43,713 nt of DNA from Candidatus Kuenenia stuttgartensis (GTDB taxonomy: Bacteria > Planctomycetota > Planctomycetia > Pirellulales > UBA1268), in NCBI GenBank assembly GCA_945891385.1, contig CAMDDJ010000024.1, positions 1 to 43,713 of the forward strand. Reading direction: 5' to 3'. Made by a program: the position numbers and the translations under genes. Shown here piece after piece: positions 8,236 to 14,708 of the stretch. How positions within the stretch are numbered: the first letter of the stretch is position 1; each line of letters starts with the position of its first letter. The notes below the pieces were generated by a model. That model saw only the letters and a list, made by a program, of their open reading frames with translations, was not told the origin of the DNA and searched no databases.

Positions 8236-8901
8236 ATGCTCGATGAGCGTTCGCTCGGGAGGGACTTCCGGGCACGGCACGCCGAGAACTTTCGCACGCG
8301 TCGCCGTGGCTTCGGGTTCTGGACCTGGAAGCCGCACGTAATCGGCGGCGTGCTCGACTCCGTTGCCACGGGTGACACGGTCATCTACTGCGACGCCGGC
8401 TGCTCGCTCAATGCCGAGGGCCGGGATCGGTTGGAGGCGTATCTCGCTCACGTTGCCGACGACCCTTCCGGATTCCTCACCTTTTCGCTCGACGGCACCG
8501 TCGGGGAGTGGACCAAGCGCTGGGCCCTGGTGGCCTTCGGCTGTGACACGGCCGAGGTTCGCGGCCGGCCGATGATCTCGGCCACCTGCCTCGTCCTGCG
8601 GAAATGCCCGGCGGTCCGCGACCTCATGGCGGAGTGGGCTACGTGGATGGCCGACCTCTCGCTCGTGGACGACTCGCCTTCACCGGGCGGCGAGCACCCT
8701 GAGTTTCTGGCGCATCGCCACGACCAAAGCGTCTTTTCGCTGCTGGCCCACGAGCGGAGTCTCCAGGCCATCCCCGACGAGACCTGGTGGCCGGGCGAAT
8801 GGGATGCCCGGCGGGCGTTTCCGATCCACGCCCGCCGCTGGCGGCAGCGGCTGCCCTGGCCGCAGTGGTGGATGCGTCACGTGCCGTGGCCGCGGTGGTA
8901 G
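8236..8901 (+). CDS. glycosyltransferase-like protein with unclear start
   Basis: This resembles nucleotide-sugar transferase-like proteins found in polysaccharide loci. RRRGFGFWTWKPHVI is followed by GDTVIYCDAGCSLN, where the Asp sits at the place of a GT-A metal-binding DxD. Further on come MISATCLVLRK and HRHDQSVFSLLAHE. The first ATG is at 8236, but protein-like sequence continues upstream in the same frame (LVSFASGRYRGSLVRL) to about 8131, right after the desaturase stop. No ATG, GTG or TTG exists in that frame there, so the true start may be non-canonical (ATC at 8131 or CTG at 8122, near GGAGGG at 8116-8121) or a frameshift may separate it from the ATG at 8112. It is likely coupled to the desaturase. 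The sugar and acceptor are unknown. Confidence 0.7.
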   Translation: MLDERSLGRDFRARHAENFRTRRRGFGFWTWKPHVIGGVLDSVATGDTVIYCDAGCSLNAEGRDRLEAYLAHVADDPSGFLTFSLDGTVGEWTKRWALVAFGCDTAEVRGRPMISATCLVLRKCPAVRDLMAEWATWMADLSLVDDSPSPGGEHPEFLAHRHDQSVFSLLAHERSLQAIPDETWWPGEWDARRAFPIHARRWRQRLPWPQWWMRHVPWPRW

Positions 8902-9000
8902 CCCCGACGCCGGGAAGGCGGCATTCCGACCAAATACATCGGAATGTTGGAGTCGATGAGCCGGGCCGAACCCGGGGCGGCAAGCACGGCCTGGGGGGAA

Positions 9001-9058
9001 GCGTCAGCCACCAAATCAAGGCAATCTAGCATCCTGCCCAGATTTGGTGGCTGGCACC
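9001..9058. repeat. palindromic repeat A (GCCAGCCACCAAAT family)
   Basis: A near-perfect inverted repeat: left arm GTCAGCCACCAAATC (9003-9017), right arm GATTTGGTGGCTGGCA (9041-9056), and a partly self-complementary centre (GGCAA...TGCCC). It lies between the converging glycosyltransferase-like and PEP-CTERM genes and could also act as a bidirectional transcription stop. Copies B, C and D are at 10262, 11228 and 11417. Confidence 0.8.
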
Positions 9059-9087
9059 ATTTCCCGATGGCACCAATTCCATGAGGC

Positions 9088-9813
9088 TTAGGACTTCACC
9101 TTGCAGCGGGCCCGCCAGGCGACCACGCCTGCGGCACCGAGGCCGAGCAGGGCCACGCTCGAGGGCTCCGGCACCACATTGACGCGGGTTACGATGCCGC
9201 TAACGCCGGTGAAGCTGTAGCTGCCGACGTTGAAGTTGGACGTGAACGAGCCCGCACCCATGTCGAATGACCCAGCCCCCGAGATCGTGAGCACTTCGCC
9301 GCCAGACAACGCGGGATAGCTGAAGTCGAATTCACCATTCCGGATGTAGAAGCGAAACGCCGGATCGCTCGTAAACTCGACCGTCCATTCACCCTCACTG
9401 GCGAAGCCGCCCCCAACTTTTTCGACTTGCGATCCATTCACGGACAGAACCGGGAGACCGGAAGCGGAGAAGACGCCGGACGTGACGTTCGTGACACCGA
9501 GCAACTCGGAGCCAGGATTGTCGAAATCCCCTTCCGAGAAGTAGGACGACCAGTTGCCGTTCTCCGGAAGGCGGAGCGCGCTCGAGGGCTCAGGACCGGT
9601 GACGGTGTAGCCCGCGGTGATGGTGGTTGAGCCAGAGAACTGGTAGTTGACGACGGAGCCGCCGCCATCGCTGAGGTCAAGAACCAAGGCCGCCCGGGAC
9701 GTCAGCGGCGCGGCGGCGAGCAGCACGAGAAACGAGAAGACAGCGGCTCTCATCAGCCTAGCAGCATACAGCAGGCAGTCTGTGCGGCGGTTCACCAGCT
9801 GAGACATTTTCAT
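9088..9813 (-). CDS. PEP-CTERM surface protein
   Basis: A 241-residue exported protein. An N-terminal signal peptide (AVFSFLVLLAAAPLTSRAA) follows a basic leader. The body is Gly/Ser/Thr-rich beta-type sequence with no recognised enzymatic domain. The C-terminus is a standard PEP-CTERM sorting signal: VVPEPSSVALLGLGAAGV followed by a basic tail. Exosortase is expected to process it. The ATG at 9813 begins the leader, with GAAAGG about 8 bases upstream; ATG at 9807 is an alternative. The gene has its own regulatory region: a sigma-54 promoter at 10015-10030 and palindromes at 10128-10219, giving a leader of about 190 bases that is strikingly A/T-rich at 9880-9945. Confidence 0.87.
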   Translation of the reverse strand: MKMSQLVNRRTDCLLYAARLMRAAVFSFLVLLAAAPLTSRAALVLDLSDGGGSVVNYQFSGSTTITAGYTVTGPEPSSALRLPENGNWSSYFSEGDFDNPGSELLGVTNVTSGVFSASGLPVLSVNGSQVEKVGGGFASEGEWTVEFTSDPAFRFYIRNGEFDFSYPALSGGEVLTISGAGSFDMGAGSFTSNFNVGSYSFTGVSGIVTRVNVVPEPSSVALLGLGAAGVVAWRARCKVKS

Positions 9814-9879
9814 CGGAGGGCCTTTCACTCTCAGGTGGGAAGGTACGAGACGCGATTCACAAGCCAGGAAAGTCTCATG

Positions 9880-9945
9880 TGATGCCTTTAAATCTGTAAG
9901 GAAAAACGAAAAAAAGCTCGAACGAAATCTCAACCAATCGAGCGA
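9880..9945 (-). promoter_or_regulatory. A/T-rich leader segment of the PEP-CTERM gene
   Basis: Within a very GC-rich region this short stretch is rich in A and T, with oligo-A runs on the plus strand (GAAAAACGAAAAAAAGC). It falls in the predicted untranslated leader between the sigma-54 start site (about 10003) and the ATG. It may mark low RNA structure or a protein-binding site; no known riboswitch is recognised. Confidence 0.35.
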
Positions 9946-10014
9946 TCCCTGAGTCAGGTTCGTCGAGGGGTGAACAGTGGCCGGTGCGGTGCGCCCCGGC
10001 TCGCCCCCTTCATT

Positions 10015-10030
10015 TGCAACCCGCGTGCCA
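10015..10030 (-). promoter_or_regulatory. sigma-54 (-24/-12) promoter of PEP-CTERM gene
   Basis: On the minus strand the sequence is TGGCACGCGGGTTGCA, an exact match to the sigma-54 core TGGCACG-N4-TTGCA, preceded by T and followed by AAT as in strong sites. It points at the PEP-CTERM gene beginning at 9813, with a predicted start of transcription near 10003. Sigma-54 promoters require an enhancer-binding ATPase; candidate sites are the palindromes at 10128-10219. Confidence 0.78.
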
Positions 10031-10127
10031 AACCGGCCGCCGAAATCGGATGAAACGCGAAGCCCTTTGTTTTCAAGGCCTATTCGACCGCGGGGCCGGC
10101 GGCGGCCCGGGCGAGCGATCGGGCGAG

Positions 10128-10219
10128 GTGGGGCGATTCGCCCCACTCAGGCCGGTCAGCTGGAGCGAAACCGCTCACCACGACTAGGAATAAGTGGGGC
10201 GATTTCGCTCACCACGACT
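10128..10219. promoter_or_regulatory. cluster of palindromes, candidate enhancer-binding-protein sites
   Basis: Three dyads are visible. GTGGGGCGATTCGCCCCAC (10128-10146) is a perfect 9-bp inverted repeat around one base. GAGCGAAACCGCTC (10163-10176) has 5-bp arms. GTGGGGCGATTTCGCTCAC (10194-10212) is an imperfect version of the first. The 14-base word CGCTCACCACGACT is repeated at 10172-10185 and 10206-10219. The cluster lies 98-190 bp upstream of the sigma-54 promoter at 10015-10030, the usual range for NtrC-type activators. The regulator itself is not in the window. Confidence 0.55.
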
Positions 10220-10261
10220 CGTGATGGAAATCACTACCGCTGGCGACGAAAAAGCGGGAAA

Positions 10262-10308
10262 AGGTGCCAGCCACCAAATCTGGGCAATCTGGCATCTCGC
10301 TCAGATTC
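10262..10308. repeat. palindromic repeat B (left arm and centre)
   Basis: It begins GGTGCCAGCCACCAAATC, followed by the family centre TGGGCAATCTGGCATC and CTCAGATT. The right arm then decays: CAGCGG stands where TGGTGG is expected. It lies about 50 bp beyond the 3' end of the nucleotidyltransferase gene and has the same orientation as copy C on the other side of the cassette. Confidence 0.75.
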
Positions 10309-10358
10309 AGCGGACCGCCGTTTTTGTCCGCTCCAGCGTTGGCGAGCCGCGCTTCGGC

Positions 10359-10943
10359 CTATTCTCCAATCACCGCCAGGGCCGCCTCCAGCCAGGCGGT
10401 CCGTTGCTCTTCGCCGTCGGCCACTGTCGCCCATTCACGGCGAATGAGATCGACGTCGAGTTCCGAGGCATTCGCGGCGATCAGCGTGCGGATGTCTTCC
10501 TGATCCTGGGGGCGAAAGGCCACCATCTTCGTGATGATCAGACCCTCGGGCGCGAGCACCCGGAGTGAGTGGCCGGCCGTCCACGGTAGCGACGTCGCCG
10601 CGGCCAGCGCATTGGCGTAGAGCGGCAAAACCGGCTTGAGCCAGTCGATCCGAACCACGCCAAATCGGAAGGCCGTCATGTGATGCTGAACGAATTCCCG
10701 GATGACGGTGTCAGCGTCGAGCGAGAATCCGCGGCGGGTTAGTTCCTCGAGCAGACCGGGCAGAGCCACCTGGGGCACGGTGAGCAGGATGTCTACATCC
10801 TGTGTGAAACGGGGGCGGCCTCGGAGCATCGTCGCGAGTCCACCGAGCAGGGCGTATTCGATGCCACGCTCGGCGAAGACGTGGCTGAGCGTCTCGACGG
10901 CCGTCACCAGATCGCCCGCAAGCGACTCAGCGGGTTCGGGCAT
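10359..10943 (-). CDS. nucleotidyltransferase-fold protein (AbiEii/MNT-like), cassette gene 2
   Basis: A 194-residue protein with the nucleotidyltransferase fold. The helix ETLSHVFAERGIEYALLGG is followed by ATMLRGRPRFTQDVDILL, which gives the GG and the D-x-D that bind metal and nucleotide in MNT/AbiEii-type enzymes. Later come FGVVRIDWLKPVLP, LRVLAPEGLIITKMVAFRPQDQEDI and a helical C-terminus. Relatives act as toxins or antitoxins that add nucleotides to tRNA or AMP to proteins. The start at 10943 overlaps the end of the upstream small gene by 17 bases, so translation is probably coupled. An in-frame extension upstream is discounted because it runs through the partner gene. A toxin-antitoxin role is inference. 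Confidence 0.8.
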   Translation of the reverse strand: MPEPAESLAGDLVTAVETLSHVFAERGIEYALLGGLATMLRGRPRFTQDVDILLTVPQVALPGLLEELTRRGFSLDADTVIREFVQHHMTAFRFGVVRIDWLKPVLPLYANALAAATSLPWTAGHSLRVLAPEGLIITKMVAFRPQDQEDIRTLIAANASELDVDLIRREWATVADGEEQRTAWLEAALAVIGE

Positions 10944-11169
10944 GTCGCACCACGAACTGGCTGATCGCCTCCCGGGCGGCCTGCTCCTGCCGCTGATGCT
11001 CCGCTTCGAGATGGGCTCGCTTTGGAGACCTCGCCTGCAAGATCGCTCCTCCAGCGAGAGCCGATCGAATCGCCCGCATCCGCTCCTCGGGCGGGGCGTT
11101 GCGAAAGCGGGCAGCCTCCTCGGCCACGACCGCAGAGTCGCTCGGAAAACGGAGGACATCGACGGCCAT
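10927..11169 (-). CDS. small helical partner of the nucleotidyltransferase, cassette gene 1
   Basis: An 80-residue, highly charged, helical protein. Core features are EEAARFRNAPPEERMRAIRS, then RSPKRAHLEAEHQRQEQAA and ISQFVVRH. It has no helix-turn-helix, zinc site or membrane segment that I can see, so it is neither AbiEi nor a HEPN protein. It precedes and overlaps the nucleotidyltransferase gene, as first genes of toxin-antitoxin pairs often do. I recall similar small genes next to such nucleotidyltransferases, but cannot confirm it. Role as antitoxin or adaptor is inferred from gene order only. Confidence 0.7.
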   Translation of the reverse strand: MAVDVLRFPSDSAVVAEEAARFRNAPPEERMRAIRSALAGGAILQARSPKRAHLEAEHQRQEQAAREAISQFVVRHARTR

Positions 11170-11227
11170 GGCGCGGCACCGCTCTCAACCGGGATTCGCA
11201 TATCTCCCGGAAGTATACGAACCAAAC

Positions 11228-11245
11228 GGTGCCAGCCACCAAACC
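11228..11245. repeat. palindromic repeat C (left arm only)
   Basis: The word GGTGCCAGCCACCAAA (11229-11244) is identical to the left arm of copy B; the rest of the element is not recognisable. It lies about 60 bp upstream of the two-gene nucleotidyltransferase cassette, in direct orientation with copy B. Confidence 0.7.
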
Positions 11246-11416
11246 TCGGCGGCAACCGGTTCGCCTGCTCGAATTGAGCCGGATTCCGCAGGCTACAAGC
11301 CCGCGGCCACGGGGGTCTTCCGGGGCGACGGTTGGCCTGAGGGGAAGCCGAAGGTGGAGGCTCGGGGTGGAGCAGAGGCGGTGTCGCCCATCTGCCCGGA
11401 ATTCCCGGCTGACAAG

Positions 11417-11482
11417 CAGTCAGCCACCAAATATGGGCAAGCTGGACTCTTCGCCAGATTTGGTGGCTGGCGGCTTTTTTAT
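11417..11482. repeat. palindromic repeat D followed by T-runs
   Basis: Left arm GTCAGCCACCAAAT (11419-11432), a centre resembling copies A and B (GGGCAAGCTGGACT), and right arm CAGATTTGGTGGCTGG (11455-11470). The right arm runs into CGGC and then TTTTTT (11475-11480) and a second T-run, so this copy would also work as an intrinsic terminator for a transcript moving rightward. Confidence 0.78.
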
Positions 11483-11539
11483 TTTTTCCAAGGGTGTGTT
11501 TCAGAAAACGGGCGGAGGATCGCTATAGGTGGGTAGGCA

Positions 11540-11917
11540 GTGGCATTCGTTTCCCACGTGGCGGCGATGGCTCCGATTCCCCCGGCGGGTTCCTCGATGG
11601 CGAAACCGGTCGGTTCGCGGGCGGCCCCTGCCGTGGCAACGCACAGGCCGCGGTGCGTGATCGTCGAAGATCATCGGATGTTTGCGGACCTCATGGCTCT
11701 GGCCTTTGCGACGTCGCCGGACGTGCCGGCGGAAATCGTCGCGATTGCTTCGACCGTTGCCACTGGGATAGCCACCTGTGACAGGTATCAGCCTGACGTC
11801 CGATGTGGGAAAGGGAATCATCTGCATGCCGGCCGGAGGGAGGCCGGCGTTCACCCCGTCGATGTTCAGGCCGGTGGGGCCGATGTCGACCGGGATGATC
11901 GCCGCACCGGCGCCTGA
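11540..11917 (+). pseudogene. truncated response-regulator receiver domain
   Basis: After a Pro/Ala-rich leader, the segment PRCVIVEDHRMFADLMALAF, then VAIASTVATGIATCDRYQPDV, is the first ~50 residues of a NarL/LuxR-type receiver domain, including the acidic pair (ED) of the active site. The match stops at about 11800, just before the strand that carries the phosphorylated Asp. The frame then continues in unrelated sequence to a stop at 11917. The phosphorylation site and the DNA-binding domain are missing, so this is a gene remnant, most likely from a rearrangement inside this repeat-rich stretch. Confidence 0.6.
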
Positions 11918-12189
11918 GGCCGCCAGACTCGACGCCTGGATGCCCGCTAGCAGGTAGGTGTCGAGGCGGCATGCACCCTTTCGGTGCGGTCTTTGGACAG
12001 GGCCGGGCATGGGCGTCTTCCTGGAAGCAGACCAATTGCTGAGCCGAGCGAACCCGCGTTGCTATCGCACCTTCCACTGCGAACCTGCCCGCCGCAGTAT
12101 GCCAGTGGTTCGGTGGTTTGCCAGGCAGTTCACGCGAAGACCCCCGGCTAGAAGTAGCCATCCATAGTTATTCGCGTGCCGTCTCCCGG
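11800..12189. other. unassigned segment after the receiver remnant
   Basis: About 390 bases without a convincing gene. On the minus strand (about 11800-12010) one frame has protein-like composition (SLAASGAGAAIIPVDIGPTG, then LNIDGVNAGLPPAGMQMIPF) but no supported start or stop. A hairpin GCACCCTTTCGGTGC lies at 11970-11984. It is probably rearranged DNA; I recognise no RNA gene in it. Confidence 0.4.
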
Positions 12190-12984
12190 CTATCCATTCG
12201 CCATCCGCACGGCCTCACCCAGGAGCTTGACGCTGGCCACGGCCAAGACGATCGCCATCAGCAGCCGCAGCCAGCGGACCGAAAGCGCGAACGCGCCGAG
12301 CTGCGAGCCAGCCAGCCCGCCGGCAGCGGCGGCCGCGAGCACCCAGGGATCGATCGCCGCGAGGCTCCGGCCACTGGCCAGCCAGCCGGCAAGTCCGGCG
12401 GCGGAGTTCACGAGAATGAACACCACCGAGACCGCCGCCACCTGCCGCGTGGTCGCCACGCCCAGCGCGAGCAGCAGCGGCGTGAGAAACACGCCTCCCC
12501 CGACGCCCGTGAGCCCCGAGCCGAGGCCGAGCACCGCGCCGGTGGCCAGGAGCACCGGGATCGACGGCCTACGGTGCGCGAGCGGATCCTCGCCAGAGAG
12601 AGCGTGAGGCGCGTTGTCTTTTGCTTCGTACACAGGCCAGACCTCACGGACGAGCCGCAGGGCCGAGAACGCGAGCACGAGTCCCAGGGCCGCCTCGAAC
12701 ACGGCGGTCGGCAGGGGGAGCGAGCCGCCGATCGCCGCAGCCGGCACGCTCGCCACCGCCAGGGGCACGAACAGGTCGCGGCGGAAGTGGCCGGCCCGCA
12801 CGAACTGCACCGTGCCGATCGCCGCCACGATCAAATTGAGCACGAGAGCCGTCGGCCGAATCACGTCGGCCGTGAGCCCGAGCAGGCCCATGACTGCGAT
12901 GTAGCCCGTCGCCCCGGCATGGCCGACCGATGCATACATCAGGGCCACGGCCGCGACCGCCACGGGGAGAATCCAGGTCATCAT
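12190..12984 (-). CDS. TauE/SafE family membrane transporter (sulfite/organosulfonate export type)
   Basis: A 264-residue integral membrane protein with about eight hydrophobic segments in two halves. The first half starts TWILPVAVAAVALMYASVGH and contains the Gly-rich ATGYIAVMGLLGL; the second half repeats the pattern with LGLGSGLTGVGGGVFLTPLL, the hallmark of the TauE/SafE family. A charged loop (VYEAKDNAPHALSGEDPLAH) separates the halves. Members export sulfite, sulfoacetate and similar anions, but most are uncharacterised, so the substrate is unknown. The start at 12984 is the first of two adjacent ATGs; an in-frame extension upstream has no coding character. It is transcribed in the same direction as the phosphofructokinase gene, 41 bp downstream of it. 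Confidence 0.88.
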   Translation of the reverse strand: MMTWILPVAVAAVALMYASVGHAGATGYIAVMGLLGLTADVIRPTALVLNLIVAAIGTVQFVRAGHFRRDLFVPLAVASVPAAAIGGSLPLPTAVFEAALGLVLAFSALRLVREVWPVYEAKDNAPHALSGEDPLAHRRPSIPVLLATGAVLGLGSGLTGVGGGVFLTPLLLALGVATTRQVAAVSVVFILVNSAAGLAGWLASGRSLAAIDPWVLAAAAAGGLAGSQLGAFALSVRWLRLLMAIVLAVASVKLLGEAVRMANG

Positions 12985-13025
12985 CCGACTCCGGGGCCCG
13001 GCAGGCGACGCCGCTCGTGCACGCC

Positions 13026-14345
13026 TCAGCCGAAGCACCGGGGCTGGCCGGTGGCTTCGAGCACCGAGAGCCAGAGGTCGCCGTCGGGGCAGACCTGGTT
13101 GCGGCGGCTGACGGCCAGGTGCATTGGGATGTGGACATACCGGCCCCGCCACCGGCCCACCACCATGCCCGTGCGGCCGGCCATCGCCGCATGGACAGCG
13201 TTCTGGGCCAGGCGGATGCAGTAGACGCTGTCGAAGGGATTGGCCTCGACCGAGCGGATCGCGTAGCTCGGGTCGATGTACTTGAGGTTGAGTTCCGTCT
13301 CCGCGGCGGCGAAGTGATCGGTGATCCGCGTGCGGAGAAACAGCCCGATATCGTGCAACTTCTTGTTGCCCGAGGCGTCGACGCCAGCCTGCTCTGCTGG
13401 TACGAGATCTTGGCCGGCCCCTTCCGCCACCACGATCACGGCATGGCCGCGGGCCCGCACGCGGGCGAGCAGGTGAGCGAGAAACCCGCTCGGGCCGTCG
13501 ATTGCAAAGGGCACCTCCGGGATCAGCACGTAGTTGGCGTCGGGTTCGGCGAGCGCCGCATAGCAGGCGATGAACCCGGAATGCCGCCCCATGAGCTTGA
13601 CGAGCCCCACGCCATTCGGCGAGGCCTTGGCCTCCACGTGGGCCGAGCGGATGCTCTTGGTCGCCTCGGCGAACGCGGTTTGGAAACCAAAGGACTGGTC
13701 AATGTAGGGAATGTCGTTGTCGATCGTCTTGGGGATGCCCACCACGGCGATTCGTCCCCCACGGTCGCGGGCGGCGGCGGCGATCTGCATCGCCCCGCGG
13801 AGCGTGCCGTCGCCGCCGATGACGAACAACACCCCGATGTTCTGCCGCTCGAGGCAGTCGACGATCGCGTCGGGATCCTGCGCGCCGCGAGAGGTGCCGA
13901 GCATCGTGCCGCCGTCCTCCGCGATCCGGCTGACCACGTCCGGCGTAAGATCGATCACGGCATGCCCGTACCGCGGAATGAATCCCTGGTAGCCGTTGCG
14001 GAAGCCGGAGACCCGCTGCACGCCGTAATGGAAGGAGAGTTCCATCACGATTCCGCGGATGACGTCGTTGATGCCCGGGCAGAGGCCGCCGCAGGTGACG
14101 ATCCCGACCCGGAGTTTCGCGGGGTCGAAGAAGATGCTGCGCCGCGGCCCGGCCGGCTCGAAGCCGGGCAGATCGCCCGGGGCCAGCCCGAGGCCGCCGA
14201 CCTGCGCGAGCGTGTCGTGGAAGAGCACTCGGTCGGTCTCCTCGACGTAGTGCTCCGTCGTCTGCCGCGACTCGATCAAAGACTTCAGGGGCGAGTCGAT
14301 CCGGCAGGGGCCGAGCGTATCAATCGCGAGCGTGGCGGCATCCAT
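13026..14345 (-). CDS. pfkA: 6-phosphofructokinase, ATP-type active site in a long clade
   Basis: A 439-residue cytoplasmic phosphofructokinase converting fructose 6-phosphate to the 1,6-bisphosphate. The nucleotide loop is GIVTCGGLCPGIND (residues 81-94). FVIGGDGTLRGA (GGDG, 177-180) has Gly where pyrophosphate-dependent enzymes have Asp, indicating ATP use. GIPKTIDNDI (203-212) carries the catalytic Asp, with Lys as in the long PFKs of plants and trypanosomatids; MGRHSGF binds substrate. The ~70-residue N-terminal extension is typical of that clade. The ATG at 14345 begins the extension; upstream sequence enters repeat DNA (14371-14454). Neighbours are ppc upstream and a TauE/SafE gene downstream, all on the minus strand. 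Confidence 0.92.
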   Translation of the reverse strand: MDAATLAIDTLGPCRIDSPLKSLIESRQTTEHYVEETDRVLFHDTLAQVGGLGLAPGDLPGFEPAGPRRSIFFDPAKLRVGIVTCGGLCPGINDVIRGIVMELSFHYGVQRVSGFRNGYQGFIPRYGHAVIDLTPDVVSRIAEDGGTMLGTSRGAQDPDAIVDCLERQNIGVLFVIGGDGTLRGAMQIAAAARDRGGRIAVVGIPKTIDNDIPYIDQSFGFQTAFAEATKSIRSAHVEAKASPNGVGLVKLMGRHSGFIACYAALAEPDANYVLIPEVPFAIDGPSGFLAHLLARVRARGHAVIVVAEGAGQDLVPAEQAGVDASGNKKLHDIGLFLRTRITDHFAAAETELNLKYIDPSYAIRSVEANPFDSVYCIRLAQNAVHAAMAGRTGMVVGRWRGRYVHIPMHLAVSRRNQVCPDGDLWLSVLEATGQPRCFG

Positions 14346-14370
14346 CAGCCGGTCTCCCGGAAAGGTCTGG

Positions 14371-14454
14371 CACCGGCTCGGGGGCGGCAAAAGTCGCGTC
14401 GCGGGCGAGGATACGCCCCAATTGCTCCGCGAGCGTTCGCCGACCCCCTCGCCT
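14371..14454 (-). repeat. 84-bp dispersed element, copy 1
   Basis: One of four closely similar copies in the window (others at 14572, 22699, 37253). It contains GGGGGCGGCAAAAGTCGCG near one end and GCGAGCGTTCGCCGACCCC near the other. Copies 1 and 2 share all but a couple of bases. It lies upstream of the phosphofructokinase start. Orientation is given as minus so that all copies are compared reading from AGGC towards GCCGGTG. Confidence 0.9.
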
Positions 14455-14487
14455 CCCGTTGTGAGAGCCGCAGGACGCGGCGATTGG

Positions 14488-14556
14488 CGACCCAGGAAAC
14501 CCTTGGCGTTTCCTGCGGTCGCCGGAGTGGACAAAGGCCATGGAAGGCTTTGTCCA
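14488..14556. other. two hairpins between repeat copies
   Basis: Two strong stems lie between the two 84-bp copies. CGACCCAGGAAAC (14488-14500) pairs with 14508-14521 with one bulged G. GTGGACAAAGGCC (14527-14539) pairs with GGCTTTGTCCAC (14545-14556) with one bulge. Neither is followed by a T-run, so they are not standard terminators. They could be RNA structures in the ppc-pfkA transcript. Confidence 0.55.
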
Positions 14557-14571
14557 CGGGACAGATAGCAT

Positions 14572-14655
14572 CACCGGCTCGGGGGCGGCAAAAGTCGCGT
14601 CGCGGGCCAGGATACGCCCCAATTGCTCCGCGAGCGTTCGCCGACCCCCTCGCCT
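14572..14655 (-). repeat. 84-bp dispersed element, copy 2
   Basis: Nearly identical to copy 1 (GGGCCAGG replaces GGGCGAGG). It begins 53 bases downstream of the ppc stop codon, reading in the ppc direction. The outermost 10 bases at the two ends (GGCGAGGGGG and CCCCCGAGCC) can pair with two mismatches. Confidence 0.9.
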
Positions 14656-14708
14656 TCGGTCTCTCCATGAGTGGCTTCATCGCTCGAAGAATGAGAGAGG
14701 GGTGAGCC

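Noticed and set aside
9977-10447. 156-codon plus-strand frame over the regulatory region of the PEP-CTERM gene
   Set aside because: Its product is Arg/Pro-rich without any domain, and it crosses the sigma-54 site, the palindromes and repeat B.
14371-14655. CRISPR array (two repeats with a spacer)
   Set aside because: The repeats are ~84 bp with one ~117-bp interval, other copies are single and dispersed, and no cas genes are present.
12118-14705. Long plus-strand frames opposite the TauE/SafE and phosphofructokinase genes
   Set aside because: Both strands are open because of GC bias; the minus-strand proteins carry all the recognisable motifs.
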